Assembly: GCA_019321725.1 (NCBI GenBank)
Contig: CM033108.1
Location: 14,960,060 to 15,024,059 of the forward strand
DNA: 64,000 nucleotides
Source of the DNA: Paulownia fortunei
Taxonomy: Eukaryota > Streptophyta > Magnoliopsida > Lamiales > Paulowniaceae
Direction: 5' to 3'
The notes below the pieces were generated by a model. The model ran no database searches, had not been told where the DNA came from, and saw nothing but the letters and a program-made list of their open reading frames with translations. Within the stretch, counting starts at the first letter, position 1, and each line of letters starts with the position of its first letter. Below are positions 47,561 to 59,406 of this stretch, piece by piece. A program made the position numbers and the translations under genes.

Positions 47561-48116
47561 TTGATCTTTAATTGTAAATGTCTCTCACTATTTTATTCAA
47601 ATCCCATCACTATCTAGATGGAAATTTAGGAAATCCAATTTCTTAGTGGGCTTGAGACACCCAATTTTATGAGCCTATATAACAAAACTAAAAGATAGCT
47701 AACAACATTAGCAATTGCATCCCCACGCAACCCTCAAACTATTTTGCCTCACCTTCTCATGTAGCTCAATTTTATGAGTCCATATGGTACTAAGTATCAA
47801 GCATTATCCATCAAACATCTATATAGATGGAGCATCTAAACGCCCAACAACTCATGGGCAATGATAAAGATGAGTTCACCCTATGAGTATCTCAATGATT
47901 AGTAGTGGTCATAACTTGCCAATACTTAGCACTTCCGATGACTCGTGGCCAACAGACTAAATATAGTAGCGTATCAACATACCACTACTTGTGATAGAAG
48001 ACATAGATGATTGGGTCCCACCCAATATTACCCATTTATGCTTGATATTGAACAAATTAAAATTTCAACTTGAAATATTTTTAAGTGAGAATCATACTAC
48101 ATTTATTATGCAAAGT
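47561..48116. other. Unassigned stretch between Copia B and Athila LTR
   Basis: No frame or repeat is recognised. It may be the gag/leader of Copia element B, but I see no sequence support for that. Confidence 0.4.
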
Positions 48117-49712
48117 TGATAAGTACATATTTTGACATATTTTTGTATCAAATCCTTTATACTTTTATTACTTTATTCTTGTTAATATTATTATTTTATT
48201 AATGTTTTGTGTAGGGAATAAATGAAAGCATGTTTTCAAACTTGTGCAGTGTTTGTAATTTGATCATAACTTCATGATCAAAAGTCCTATGGACCTAAAG
48301 ATTATTTCATTTGAAAGCGAAAAGATAGAGGTACAACTTTTCTATTGGAAACTTAGCCTAATTCAGTCTTGATTATAGCAGAAAATTCATCCAAGTAGTT
48401 GCACAAAATGGATCACCAAAATTCGGATCAGAGTTCAACCCAGTATTGACTTATTTTACCAATTGGGTTATATCTCTTGGGCCTAAATTTATTTTTAGCT
48501 GAAATTCAGATATGTTATACACAAGAGGTAAATAAACAAGTTTGCTAAGACAAGATAGTGTGAAAATGTGTCAAAATGGTAAAAAGATCGGCTGCAAGTT
48601 ACTGCTACTGTTAAAGGATGGCTCTTGGATATGACTCGATAATTTAACCATATCTCCTTCATCCGTCCTTCAAATTTGACAAAAGATATATGAAAATATA
48701 TCAATGCCAAAAGATCTATAATTTTGATTCTTTATATATATTCAAAATCTAGTTGTATCTGACCGAACAATGCAATTCAATTTAGTGGGTGAGAACTTGG
48801 TGTAACAACTTACCAACTCTTGGCAACTAGCATACCAGTTGATTAACCCCTCCATTATTTGTTTGGCCTCTAGCTTACTCTAAGTACTATAAATAGATCA
48901 TGTATTAAGCTTGTAAGAGAAGGGGGTAGAGGGTTTCTTTAGGCTAAGTTATCTAGTTTGTATGTTTTCTAGTATTGTAAGTTTTCTAGTAGTAATAGAA
49001 ATGTATTATCTATTTTCTCTTATATTTTTAGTCTTTGCTACTTTTATTATGTCTTTTAAATTTCGCAGAGAAAAAAAGATGAATCTCTTGATGGAGGAAG
49101 ATGAATGGTTATAAGGGTAGAAAATATTGTTGTATTATTATTTTTATTTTTAATCTAAACCTTACTTGTTTTGTAGTGATTCTTGATTTATGTATCTCCA
49201 ATGGTACAACAAATACTTGGGTTCATTTAGCTTATTGTACAGTTTTACCCCACCGACTGCTAATGTGAAATCTTGATTTGTTGTTGATGAAGGTGTGCAT
49301 AAATGCTTGATTCCATAAATAAGTGTTGGCATTAAAAGATAATTTGCAATATTAAGATAATATCATGATTACCTTATTGCATGAGTTATTTGATAATATC
49401 TTTTCATTGGAACCTTCATTATATATGGATTTCAATTATGGAAATTAATAGAGGTAAAAAGAATAAATAACCATTTCTCTATCCAAAACTTAAGAGTGGA
49501 TCCCTAATCCTCAATACTTTTATTACTTCGGTTTTTCTTTAGTTACAACATATATTAATTGTTCATATATTTTGATTCACATAAATTCCATCTTTTTAGA
49601 AATATAAACTTGAATTTTTCAAACAACTTCCATATGGATCGACCTCATACTCACAAGATATTTATTATTTAATACAACCTGCACTTGGGTTTGCAATCTT
49701 AAAGTTGTAGTA
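48117..49712 (+). repeat. Athila-type 5' LTR, full length
   Basis: About 1.6 kb, from tgataagtacatattttgac to just before the PBS. The first 1.27 kb align with 21495-22774, and the first ~0.4 kb with the inverted copy at 22775-23179. A TATA-like actataaatag lies at about 48887-48897. Confidence 0.85.
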
Positions 49713-49718
49713 AGTTTT

Positions 49719-49736
49719 TGGCCCCATTGCCGGAGA
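49719..49736 (+). other. Primer binding site, Athila-type
   Basis: tggccccattgccggaga, two changes from tggcgccgttgccgggga, the Asp-tRNA-type site typical of Athila elements. Confidence 0.85.
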
Positions 49737-49912
49737 AGGCAAGGTAAGTATTCAGGTTTGTTAATATTTTTCCTTTGTAAATATAGTTTATTTATTTTCT
49801 TTATGGATGTATGGTTATATGATGTCGTAGTCATAATTCTCGATATTTAGTTCGAAATAATTCTGAAACTTTATTTGAAAATTTATTTGAATCATCTCCA
49901 CACACTTTCACC

Positions 49913-51193
49913 ATGGCTGGAAATGAAAGTATCAATGATGAAAATGAGAATCAACATGTGCGGACCATGCGTTATTACTTGCAACCTCCTCGAAATTCTT
50001 TTCCTTCTTGTTTCATTTTTCCTCTGAATACAAATAACTTTCGATTCAAGTCAAGTATAATCCCTTTACTTTCTAATTTCCATGATTTAGACTCTGAAAG
50101 CCCTTACATGCATTTAAAAAAATTTAATGAAGTATGTGCCACTTTTGATGATCAAACTTGTATAAATGAGATTGTTAAGCTCAAATTATTTTCTTTTCTT
50201 TAAAAGACAAAGCAAAAAATTGGCTTAATTTTTTAAAACCTAGGTCAATTGGCACTTGGCAAGAAATGCAAGCTAAATTTTTGAAAAAAATTCTTTTCAA
50301 CTCATAAAACTAATGCTTTGAAAAGATAAATTCAAAATTTTTCTCAAAATTCGAATGAAGCTTCTTTCAATGTTGGGAAATATTTAAAGATTTGTTAAAT
50401 TTATGCCCACATCATGGTTTTGAAAAATGACGCTTAATTAGTTTCTTTTATGAAGGATTAACTCTGAAACAAAACAATTAATTGAAATAATATGTAATGG
50501 TGAGTTTCTTGATAAAGAGCATGATGAAGCCCTAGAATATCTAGATCATTTGACAGAAAACTCTCAATCATGGCATAGTGTTAATTCTTCTGAAGGTTCT
50601 ATTAGATCTAATCTTGCTAATAGTAATAAAGGAAAAAATTACCTTAGCTAAGAAGATGATCTAAATGCTACGCTTGCTAGTTTAACAAGAAAAGTTGAAG
50701 CTATGGAACTTAAAAAAGTAAAGGAAATCAAATCTGTGCAAGAGAAATAAGTTTGTAGTAATTGTGAACTTTTAGGGCACTCCAACAATGAATGTCCAAA
50801 CATTCCAGTACAAGCAAAGTTTATGAACAAATTCAAAAAACCTTTCCATTTTTCATATTTTAAAACTTACAATCCACAATGGAGAAATCATCCTAATTTC
50901 AGTTGGCGAGATGATAACCATGCCCAACTATTGCATTCACAAAAACCACCAAACTTTCATTCTTATCCAACTCTACATACAAAATCCCTTGAGGAGACTT
51001 TGCAAGCATTTATGCATGAACAAACAAACATCAATGATCAGACTTCACAAGCTATCAATGAGATCAGAATCACATTTTCAATACTGATAGCTTCTTTACG
51101 TACTCATGAAAAAGACAAATTTTCTACTCAATCTCAACCTAATCCTTCCACTCAGTGTCATGTTTCTTCTTCAAGTGAAAGTGCAGTCAAGGA
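49913..51193 (+). pseudogene. Athila-type gag, N-terminal part
   Basis: The ATG at 49913 starts MAGNESINDENENQHVRTMR, followed by LQPPRNSFPSCFIFP and SPYMHLKKFNEVCATF, the usual Athila gag start. After a frameshift near 50203 further parts are readable (SIGTWQEMQAKFLKK-like, then EHDEALEYLDHLTENSQSWH) and a knuckle CSNCELLGHSNNECP near 50757-50800. The frame 50823-51305 continues with FMHEQTNINDQTSQAINEIR. At about 51193 it changes without a stop into Copia RNase H sequence, the mirror of the junction at 30068. Confidence 0.85.
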
Positions 51194-51870
51194 GGCTTCC
51201 GCAATAGGGAGCATAATATATGCAATGTTGTGTACAAGGCCTGATATAGTACAAGCTCTAAGCGTCACGAGCAGATATCAGTCCAATCTAGGGGAAGAAT
51301 ACTAGAAAGCCATTAAGATGATCCTCAAGTACTTAAGAAGGACTGAGGATATCTTTATGATATACGGCAATGGAGAACTAAAATTGGAGGTATATACAAA
51401 CTCTAGTTTTTAGTTCGATGTAGACGACTCAAAGTCCATGTCTAAATATATATTTACACTGAATGGTAGTGTGGTCAGTTGGAAGAGTTTCAAGAAAGAG
51501 ACGACTGTAGACTCTACCACTAAAACTAAATATATTACTGCATCAGATGCAATAGAATAAGTTGTTTGGATAAGAAACTTCATTTAAGGGTTGGGTGTAG
51601 TTCCATCCATTGTTGATCCAGTTATGATTTACTGTGATAACAATGAAGCCATTGCACAAGTAAAGGATCCAAGATCTTATCAAAGATCCAAGCACATAAT
51701 GAGATAATATCACTTGATCAGAGAGATCATTAGTAGAGACAACATCATTATGAATCAAGTTACCTCAGCAGAAAATGTAGCAGACCCGCTTACTAAGCCC
51801 TTATTAGAGAAGGTATTCGACGGACATCTCAAGAAAATGGGCCTTAAATACATGGGTAATTAGAGCTAGG
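51194..51870 (+). pseudogene. Copia RNase H, element C
   Basis: Starts with ASAIGSIIYAMLCTRPDIVQ and ALSVTSRYQSN, then in the same or shifted frames a YTNSSF-like start of RNase H, SWKSFKKETTVDSTTKTKYI and a DNNEAIAQVKDPRSYQRSKH block, ending with ENVADPLTKPLLEKVFDGHL. Several single stops (near 51303, 51410, 51558, 51704) break it. It would remove RNA during reverse transcription. Confidence 0.85.
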
Positions 51871-51883
51871 GCAAGTGGGAGAT
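51871..51883 (+). other. Polypurine tract, Copia element C
   Basis: gcaagtgggagat directly before the LTR, the standard Copia form. Confidence 0.85.
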
Positions 51884-53973
51884 TGTTAGAGTAGGATGCC
51901 TAACTCCCCAATTAGATTGAGTGTAATATACTTTTTTTTTTTGTAAAGACAATCTTATTGGAAATCATATTAATAAAATATATTTTCTTTATTTTATATC
52001 ATGTATATTTTATTTCTGTATATTAGATAAAATTCTTAGATCAAATTTAGCTACAGGACATGGTCGTGGATATGATGGTGATCATGGAACGTGCCTCTAA
52101 GGCTTTGGTCTTCGAGTTAAGAGTTTTTTAAGATGGGACATCAAATAGCTTAGTAAAACTCGCACATATGATGTATGCTTGTGAGATGAGGATGCCACAT
52201 TTAATTGACGTTAGCAAAGAGATGCAAGTACAAGTATATGGGTGCTTGTTAGGAAACAAGTACATCGAATATAGCTTGCAAGAAATTCTTAGCTAGAAGC
52301 TTTGCCTATCGAAATAAGAATTTTTATATTGCGATAATACACGACTAGTCCTCGAACTTGAGGCATGATGATAGCCTTGTGTGCATTCTGCAGTACTTTG
52401 ATATATCTTCTGATTACTTGACAATTACAAAAGGGATATGTTAGGTGTTGCACTGGTGTACATGGAGGTTTATCAATAGTCAACATAGAATTCGATATTT
52501 ATCTTTTTAAACAAGAGAATCTCCTGTATTTTTATAGTTTGTGATTCAAAAACCTTGGCCAAGGCAGGATGAATCGTGATTTATCAGGAATCATTGGAAT
52601 TTGAAATGAGATCACAGTTATTAAGTCATTTAGGGTTTTGACTTATAATCCATGTCCTAAATTCAATCGGGAGATTAGCTTTCGAAAGGATCGTACGTGT
52701 ATGGTACTCACAACTGAAATAGGTTTACTCACTATTTCACTTAAGACTAGTTTGTAATGATTACTTGTTTGGTCTTTTCATGGATATCGAGGTTTTTGAA
52801 ATTAAGGAGTTAATTCTAATGGATTAATTAATTAGAATAATTATTATTCATAAGTTGCAAATATTATAAGCCCACTACTTGTTTAGTAGTGAATTTAAGA
52901 GGGTCACACATCTTTATGGAAAGTAACATTTTTAATTTTGGGATTTATCCAATAGTTGAAAATTAATTAATTAATATTGATTAATTAATTAATTAAGAAT
53001 TTTATTTAATTTAATGTTTAAATTGAATTATTCAATTAAGTAATTATATTATTTAATTAGACCTAATTTGATTAGAAAGCTTAATTGGAGTAAATTATAA
53101 TTAATCAATTGGATTGATTAGTTTGAGATTAAATCAAATGGATTGATTTGTGGATTTTTAAGTCTAAACCCAAAAATTAATTTGGATCACTTTTGAAATC
53201 CACTAGAATATGAACAAAATAAATTAAATAAATATGATTTATTTAATTAATATATTTATAAATAAATAAATAAAGTGATCGATTTTTAAAGGATAAAAAT
53301 TGGCCACTAGAATTTATTTTATAAATAAATATATTTTTGGTATATATTTGATATATATCCATCCATATATTATTTGAAGAGTTCAAATTAATATCAAGAA
53401 TGTATATAGACAATTTTGATGACTAATATAGTCCCAAATAAGTCCACATATGTTAGAGAGAGAAAAGATGAAAGTTATTGGAAGATTTAGAATTTTTCCA
53501 AAATCAAACTTTGATTTAATTCAAAATTGATAAATTTTTCAAGAGTTGGAGGAGGAACAAATTTTCAACCCCTATTTATACGGAGGACCGAAAATTAGCA
53601 TATTAATTAGCAAAAATATTATTTTGTTCAGTCTTCTATTTTTCTATCCAAGAAAAGAAAAGAAAAGGTGTTTTCTTGAAATCTTAATTTTCTTGCTCTT
53701 TAAAAAAAAACTAGTTTCTTGATATTCTCTTTATATATAACGTTCAAGAACTTAAACAATTAATCTTTATTATTTTTTAAAGTTTATTCTTGATCTATCA
53801 ATTAGGTCAAAAAAGCAAAATTTACTCTAAATCCTGATTAGTAAATGATTAAAAAGATAGCGAATCATTATAATTGGTGTTTTTTTTCATATTGTGAATC
53901 TGATAGAGGCACTTAAATCTCTGCGAGTTCTGAGAGTTTTGATAAGGAAATAATTGTTATATGTCCTACAACA
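51884..53973 (+). repeat. Copia LTR C, full length, ~2.09 kb
   Basis: From tgttagagtagg to cctacaaca. Shares blocks with LTR A and LTR B (for example gatcatggaacgtgcctctaa near 52080 and the ggccaaggcaggatg region near 52558). An AT-rich middle contains many ttaatta runs, and a poly-T tract occurs near 51929. Confidence 0.8.
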
Positions 53974-56201
53974 GCCGGGGTACACAAAATGTATAATCCA
54001 AATTAATATATTTATTTTATATATACTCACTTAAATAAGCGTAATTATTAAAATTACTTTCGAATTAAGAGGATAAATTTATTTGATAAATTTATATTTA
54101 ATAAAATTTTAATTTTTCATTGAACATGTGCGTGATTATAGATGAAAACATTGTGTCTTGGTACAAACTACGAAGAAATTCCTTCACACAACTGTGGATA
54201 ATGGATAGCACTCCACCTTTTATCACTAAAACGCCGATTAAATGATAGATTAGCTACTCCCACCAATTAATCTTAGGATTATGAGAGCTATGGTTTTGAG
54301 AGAAAAAGATCCCCAATTTCATTTTATTTTTTTACTTATTAGCTTTGAAATTCAAAGCATCATATTGAAAATGAAATATATATGACGGCATATTTGTCCT
54401 CAGAGCAAAAAGACCAGGCAAAAAGTGGAAAGGAGGAGGAGAGCTTTGAAAGCTTCTTTTTCAAAATTATATATAGTGAGACTTTTTGAACTTGTTTTTT
54501 TATTATGGCTGCCATTTAGTGATGACATTGATAATCTGCATAGATCCGTCCTGTATTTGCAATTACCTGTTTCACATAGGTCCATCCTGAATTCCCAATT
54601 ACCTATTTCACAGGGGGGTAAATTGCATTTAATTTTAGAAACAAACTTGTATAAAAAATCAATGTAATATTAGCAATTAGCAGCTGAAAAAGGTTTGATT
54701 TGCTTTTTTCTCCCCTTGTATGATTTTTTTTTCCAAATAATTATGAGTATTTTAACCTTTACTTTCAAATCAAAATGTATGAAAAATTTCAATACATGGA
54801 ATTCTAGAATTAGTGTAAGTTTTAAACAAATGAATTAATAATTAAGAATATATGATACAACTGTCTTTCAATTCAAATGATTAGGCTAATAATATTGGGC
54901 TGAATTGATTCATTGATAAATGGATTGAATCAAATTGGGTTACGCGGGGCAAATTGACATGCTAAGTCTAGATATGGATAGGGCATCAATTAAAAAAGTC
55001 TTAAGAGATATACAATTATGAAAGCACAGATTTATTATCTTAGTATGGTAAGGAAAAGAAGAATATATTATACAATGTAACTGCGTGTCTCTTTGCAATA
55101 TAAATAATTCTTCCTTCCATAGAGCGAGCAACACTTTAATTACTCTAAATCATTCTAAACTATTTTGATACTTTGATATTTTACATGAGATTTATAGTGA
55201 TTTAACACTCTATAGATAAAAAATTAAAGGGGAAAAGCTTGAATTCACAAAAAAAAAAAAGAAAAAAAGAAAAAATATAAAATTATTTAATATTTATTTT
55301 TATACACATCAAATTGACACCGTCTATCAAAAAATTAAATTGTGTCTTAAGAAAATGACAAGGAAGTGAAGTGTGTTGATGTCGAAGCCATTTTATAATG
55401 GCTATGTAAAATATATTATATCCAAATATAAAGTATAATTCATCGTTGGGTTAGCTCGGGCACGACAACATGTGTCTTGGGCATATTGAGTACTTTTAGT
55501 AATGGTGTTGCGAATATTAAGCTCGAACATGCTCTTAATATTTTTCTTTATTTTTTAGGCTGGTAAAGTTTTTTAGTATTGAAGATACTACATCCAATAG
55601 TATATATTTGGTGTGTATCTCATTATATAATTATATATTAATAAATATTTATATATGTGTAAATATCTGATGATATTGATACTTAATTTATACCATTGAA
55701 TATAATATTTACTAAATCAGTATTTTTTTAAAAAGTATGCATTAAAGATCCACATGTTCAATGGAAAAGGCGGTACTTTCTTGAGCTTGCATGCCCATAC
55801 ATGCACGCTTATTTGCCCTGACTTATCATGAGAATTATATGGATAACTTTCTGTTGGTTTTGACTTTTTGAAATTTGAGACCAGCAAAATTGTTCAAAGT
55901 CTATTGGGATTCATTTAACTAAACATCAAAAGAAACAATAAAGAATTTTTGAGTTTGAGGACTGCAACTTGGATGAGCTAACAACTTGGATGAGCTATAT
56001 TTAGATTTTGCCCTTGGCCAGGTTTCTTGCTTGATTTATTTGTTATTTTTATTTTTGATTTGAGTCTTGCCAGGTTTCTTGCTTGATTTTACTTCTTCTT
56101 ATTATTTTTAAACTTTTCATGGACAAAGTCCTCGAGTTCCTATTAGAGTACGTAGTCATGTCTTAACACCAACTCTTGTTTTAATATCTAAATAAGTAAT
56201 T
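53974..56201. other. Unassigned AT-rich DNA, possibly host intergenic
   Basis: About 2.2 kb without recognisable coding sequence. Small details: an A-rich tract at 55246-55276, a short hairpin agccattttataatggct near 55388, and two local direct duplications (aacttggatgagct near 55968 and 55982; gccaggtttcttgcttgattt near 56019 and 56069). Short frames at 54400-54667 and 54940-55134 have no support. Confidence 0.5.
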
Positions 56202-56206
56202 CTATG
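56202..56206. repeat. Candidate target site duplication half (ctatg), left of element 2
   Basis: The five bases before the LTR start tgatttagag. They equal the five bases right of element 1 (10206-10210). Confidence 0.5.
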
Positions 56207-56665
56207 TGATTTAGAGAGAAAATCAGTGTATCTAAGTTCGGGTTGAGGTGATCTGAGTTTGGGTACTTGAGTTCGGGTTGAGGTGAAAGGGTAACACACG
56301 TTAGGCTCACTGGTGTGATCCTAAAACCCTCCAATGCTTAAGTTAGTCAGGTCTTGAGGTCGAAAGGAACTGGTAAGCGAAGTGAGTAAATAATGTTAAA
56401 ATTACCTTATGGGACCTATGCATCGGGTATTTATACGACTTTATCCTCGTAGACCATACAGGCTAGGGTCCAGATGTCATGATCTGGTTGACCGACACGT
56501 CCCATCGATCTGTTTCATCAATGGTGGGGAGCTTGGGTCGACCTGAACTCGAGACCAGGTCGGGTCGGGTCGGGTCGAGGTAAAAAATACTTGAATCTTT
56601 GGGTATTTTAAGTATTTTAATGATATTTCAAGGGCACTAATATAATTTTAGTACTTGGTACATTA
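56207..56665 (-). repeat. 3' LTR of Gypsy element 2
   Basis: 459 bp, tgatttagagag to ggtacatta. A TATA-like gtatttatacg is seen near 56428. It contains a small cgggt tandem (cgggtcgggtcgggtcg near 56562) that is shorter in element 1. The adjacent minus-strand tract aaaagctaggggagtaa is the likely PPT. Confidence 0.8.
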
Positions 56666-56767
56666 TTACTCCCCTAGCTTTTTGTGCATTCAATGCAGGA
56701 AAAGTTAATTCAAACTGTTCATTTCGAACCGGTGTTTCATCCTACCAATTCGTTCGGGTTACCTTCC

Positions 56768-56780
56768 CTATATATATAAG
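56768..56780 (+). promoter_or_regulatory. TATA box of the antisense ORF, element 2
   Basis: ctatatatataag, about 200 bp before the ATG at 56978, the counterpart of 221-240 with a shorter TA run. Confidence 0.45.
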
Positions 56781-56977
56781 TCCCCTCTTTCTTACCATTC
56801 ACTTTCACCATCTCTCCCAGGGTAAAGCGAACTTGCAAGCTCAAGGCGACCTCAGAACGCAGAGATTTTTCAACTTGTCAGAAATCAAATCTTCGAGGTA
56901 GCATCATTAGTTTTGAGTTCTTTCTCTTTTTCTTTCTTTTCATTTTTCATTCAATCATTCCCTTTCTTCATTGTAAA

Positions 56978-57739
56978 ATGTCAAACCTTGTTTCTTTTGA
57001 GCGAACTCTAAGTGAGTCTAATTCGAGCTCTAACGAGTCAAACTCAAACTCAAGTTCAAGTTCTGGGGACATTACTGGTCCTCAAGAGGTCCAAGTCGAC
57101 CTTCTTCATGGAGAGGCGACCTCTAGACCTTCATACCAAAACTCTGAAGTTGTTTTCAAAAGGAACACAACTGACGAGGAATTGGACCAACATGAATACC
57201 ATGAGGACCCAGACATAGAATTTACTACTTCTTGGGCTTTGATTAGGTCCACAATTCAAGAAACAAAAGTTGTAAACATTAGGCGTAGATTTTTTATATA
57301 TGAGGACTATAGAATAATAATCCCTGGGAATAGAGATAGGATCGACAAGCCACCTCCTAAGTGCTTAGCTTTTCACATTGTCAGCTTAGAGGCTAGTCTT
57401 AGGTTCCCTTTGTCCCATTTGATAGAGGATATTCTTACAGGTTTAGATGTATGCCCAGCTCAGCTCCTTCCGAAATCTTTTCGTCACATAATAGGCTTTA
57501 TTATTTTAATACCTTATTTCCGCCATGAGCCCTCATTTAAACGTTTCTAGCATTTGAATTCCATTAATTCTTCCCCTAAAACTAGAGAGAAAGGATTTTT
57601 TTACCTAACTCCAAAGCCCAATCGCAAAATATTGCACCACTTACCTTCCACCTTAGGTCCCTGGAAGGATAAATTTATTTATCTAAAATCTCCTAGGAAT
57701 AGGTCATGGAGAGTTCCTCATCAATGGAGAGTTTCTTAA
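56978..57739 (+). pseudogene. Antisense extra ORF, N-terminal part (Transposase_28-like), element 2
   Basis: The best copy in the window: the ATG at 56978 opens 190 codons. Residues 1-35 are Ser/Asn-rich; a globular part follows, with IRSTIQETKVVNIRRRFFIY and then the CLAFHIVSLEASLRFPLSHL block and a DVCPAQLLPKS..HIIGFIIL block. A TAG at 57548-57550 stops it, after which the same frame continues to 57739 with FYLTPKPNRKILHHLPSTLG and PWKDKFIYLKSP. The start is supported by position after the TATA and leader. Function of the family is not known. Confidence 0.75.
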
Positions 57740-57977
57740 CCTCGACCTCAAAATTTAGGTCCTGTCTCCTAAGACGATGACTTCATACATAATCAACTTA
57801 TTAGAACTTGGTATGAAGCTCATGATCTTCTTATTGAAGAGGTCCATGTTTTAGCTGACCTTAGCCCTGCTTCTATCTAAACAACTTGAACCTTCAGTAA
57901 TTCTCTTCTCACTTCTCCTCTTCCCGAAGTCGAACTGAATGAGGTATTAACCTATTTTTATTTTCACTATTTTAGAA

Positions 57978-58420
57978 ATGGCGATTCATGCATCTATCAT
58001 TGCAAAGGCCATAAGGGAACAAAAGGATGCTTTATTGACTAGAGCTCGTCCTACTATCCCTCATTCACCAACATCAACTCTTGGAGGGATTTCTACAAGT
58101 CAGGTCGATCCGAGATCCCTTGGCGCTACACTTCCTTTAGTTCCTCTGATCCAAGAGCCTCCCACAGAAATAGCGACTATAAAGCCTTCTGACATGGTTC
58201 TTGATTTTTTCTAAGCACTCAAAGGATAAGAAGAATGATTACTCCACCAAAGATAAGGGGTCGGGAAGTAGTGCTCGAAATAAGGACAAAGATAAAGAGC
58301 CTATGGACTAGGGCAGAGGCTATAAGCACTCCAAGAAGAGTAAGAGATCGAGAGATTGAGACTCTCGCAGCAGTCGATCCAGCAAGCGAGCTTGTAATGA
58401 AAAGAGACTAAGTTTGCCTA
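57978..58420 (+). pseudogene. Antisense extra ORF, middle part, element 2
   Basis: The frame 57978-58214 starts MAIHASIIAKAIREQKDALL, has a Pro/Ser/Thr-rich stretch and ends at VLDFF; after a frame change the text continues Lys/Ser/Arg-rich (KHSKDKKNDYSTKDK). A T-run expansion (gatttttt against gattttt in element 1) accounts for the frame difference near 58205. Confidence 0.6.
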
Positions 58421-59406
58421 AGGTAAACTAAATGTTGTTATGGCTGGACAAGGGTAAGGAACTACTTGCAAAGATACGCGAGGATGCACAGCCTTCGTCC
58501 CTGACACGACCTTGTGATCTTAGTGCACCTCAAGTCGTGCCGCCCTAGGACATCACTGTTGACAGCTCTGTTTTCAAATCAAGTGCTGGGAAGGATTCTT
58601 TCAAGCTCTACAAGCATACTCTTCTCCCTATTGATCAATTTAGGCTTGTCAATCTGCCCTTGACTTAGCTAGAAGCAGCAGCTGCTCACCACTCTATGGT
58701 GGTACTAAAATTTTTTCTTTATTTATCATAAGGGCATTAGGTTTAACTTCTCCTCCTCTTTTTCTTTCTTATCTCTAACTTTTGTTGCCCCCCTCCCCTT
58801 TCTTTTTTTAAATAGAATAATGCCATCATCCATCAATTGACCTTATAAGCAGCTCACTAAAGGTATGAGTGGCTCTCATGAGATGATGAGATCAAAGAGG
58901 CCTTGGGGAAGCTTAATACTATTGAAAAGAAAAAACTCAAATCCGAAGATAGAGTTTGCTCCGAACTATGTGGGTAGATTTCTGAGTTGAAGTGTGCTTA
59001 GATAATGCTCAGCTAAAAAATGAAGAGTTGCATAAGATTATTGACGAAACTAATTCTCGAGCTAAAGATGTGGAATCAAATCTTCTTCGTAAGTGTCAAG
59101 ATTCTTTTGATTATGGGTCATATGGCAAGTCATCAAGAATGCATAGTCTTTGATGAATATCAATTGACAATGCAAAAAACACGAATGGATAGTGTTCAAG
59201 CTTTCATGAATTTGGACTCATTTACCATTGCAGTAGCTCAAAAGGCTGTTGTCTATGAGTTTGTAGGGTTTATGAAGTGCCAAGCCCAAGCTCCCAAGTT
59301 AGAGGCCTTTGTTGAAGGATTTAACCCAGCTCGCCTTGACCCCTTCAAGAATGAGAACCTTGAAGAGCCTGTATTTGAGAATGAAGAAGAAGATGAAGTT
59401 GATTAG
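58421..59406 (+). pseudogene. Antisense extra ORF, C-terminal part, element 2
   Basis: Identical by eye to 1860-2845, including the frame 59020-59406 with its acidic tail and the possible intron at about 58695-58815. Confidence 0.6.

Larger units (their letters stand above)
51194..53973 (+). mobile_element. Copia element C, RNase H end and 3' LTR
   Basis: Plus-strand end of a Copia element: the region between RT and RNase H, RNase H, PPT and a 2.09-kb LTR. It begins exactly where element E breaks off in the family alignment, so the two are probably halves of one element. Confidence 0.85.

Noticed and set aside
50823..51305. A novel 160-residue protein
   Set aside because: Same reason: Athila gag fused to Copia sequence at ~51193.
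55246..55276. A-rich tract as the poly(A) tail of a LINE or SINE
   Set aside because: No LINE/SINE body or flanking duplication is visible next to it.
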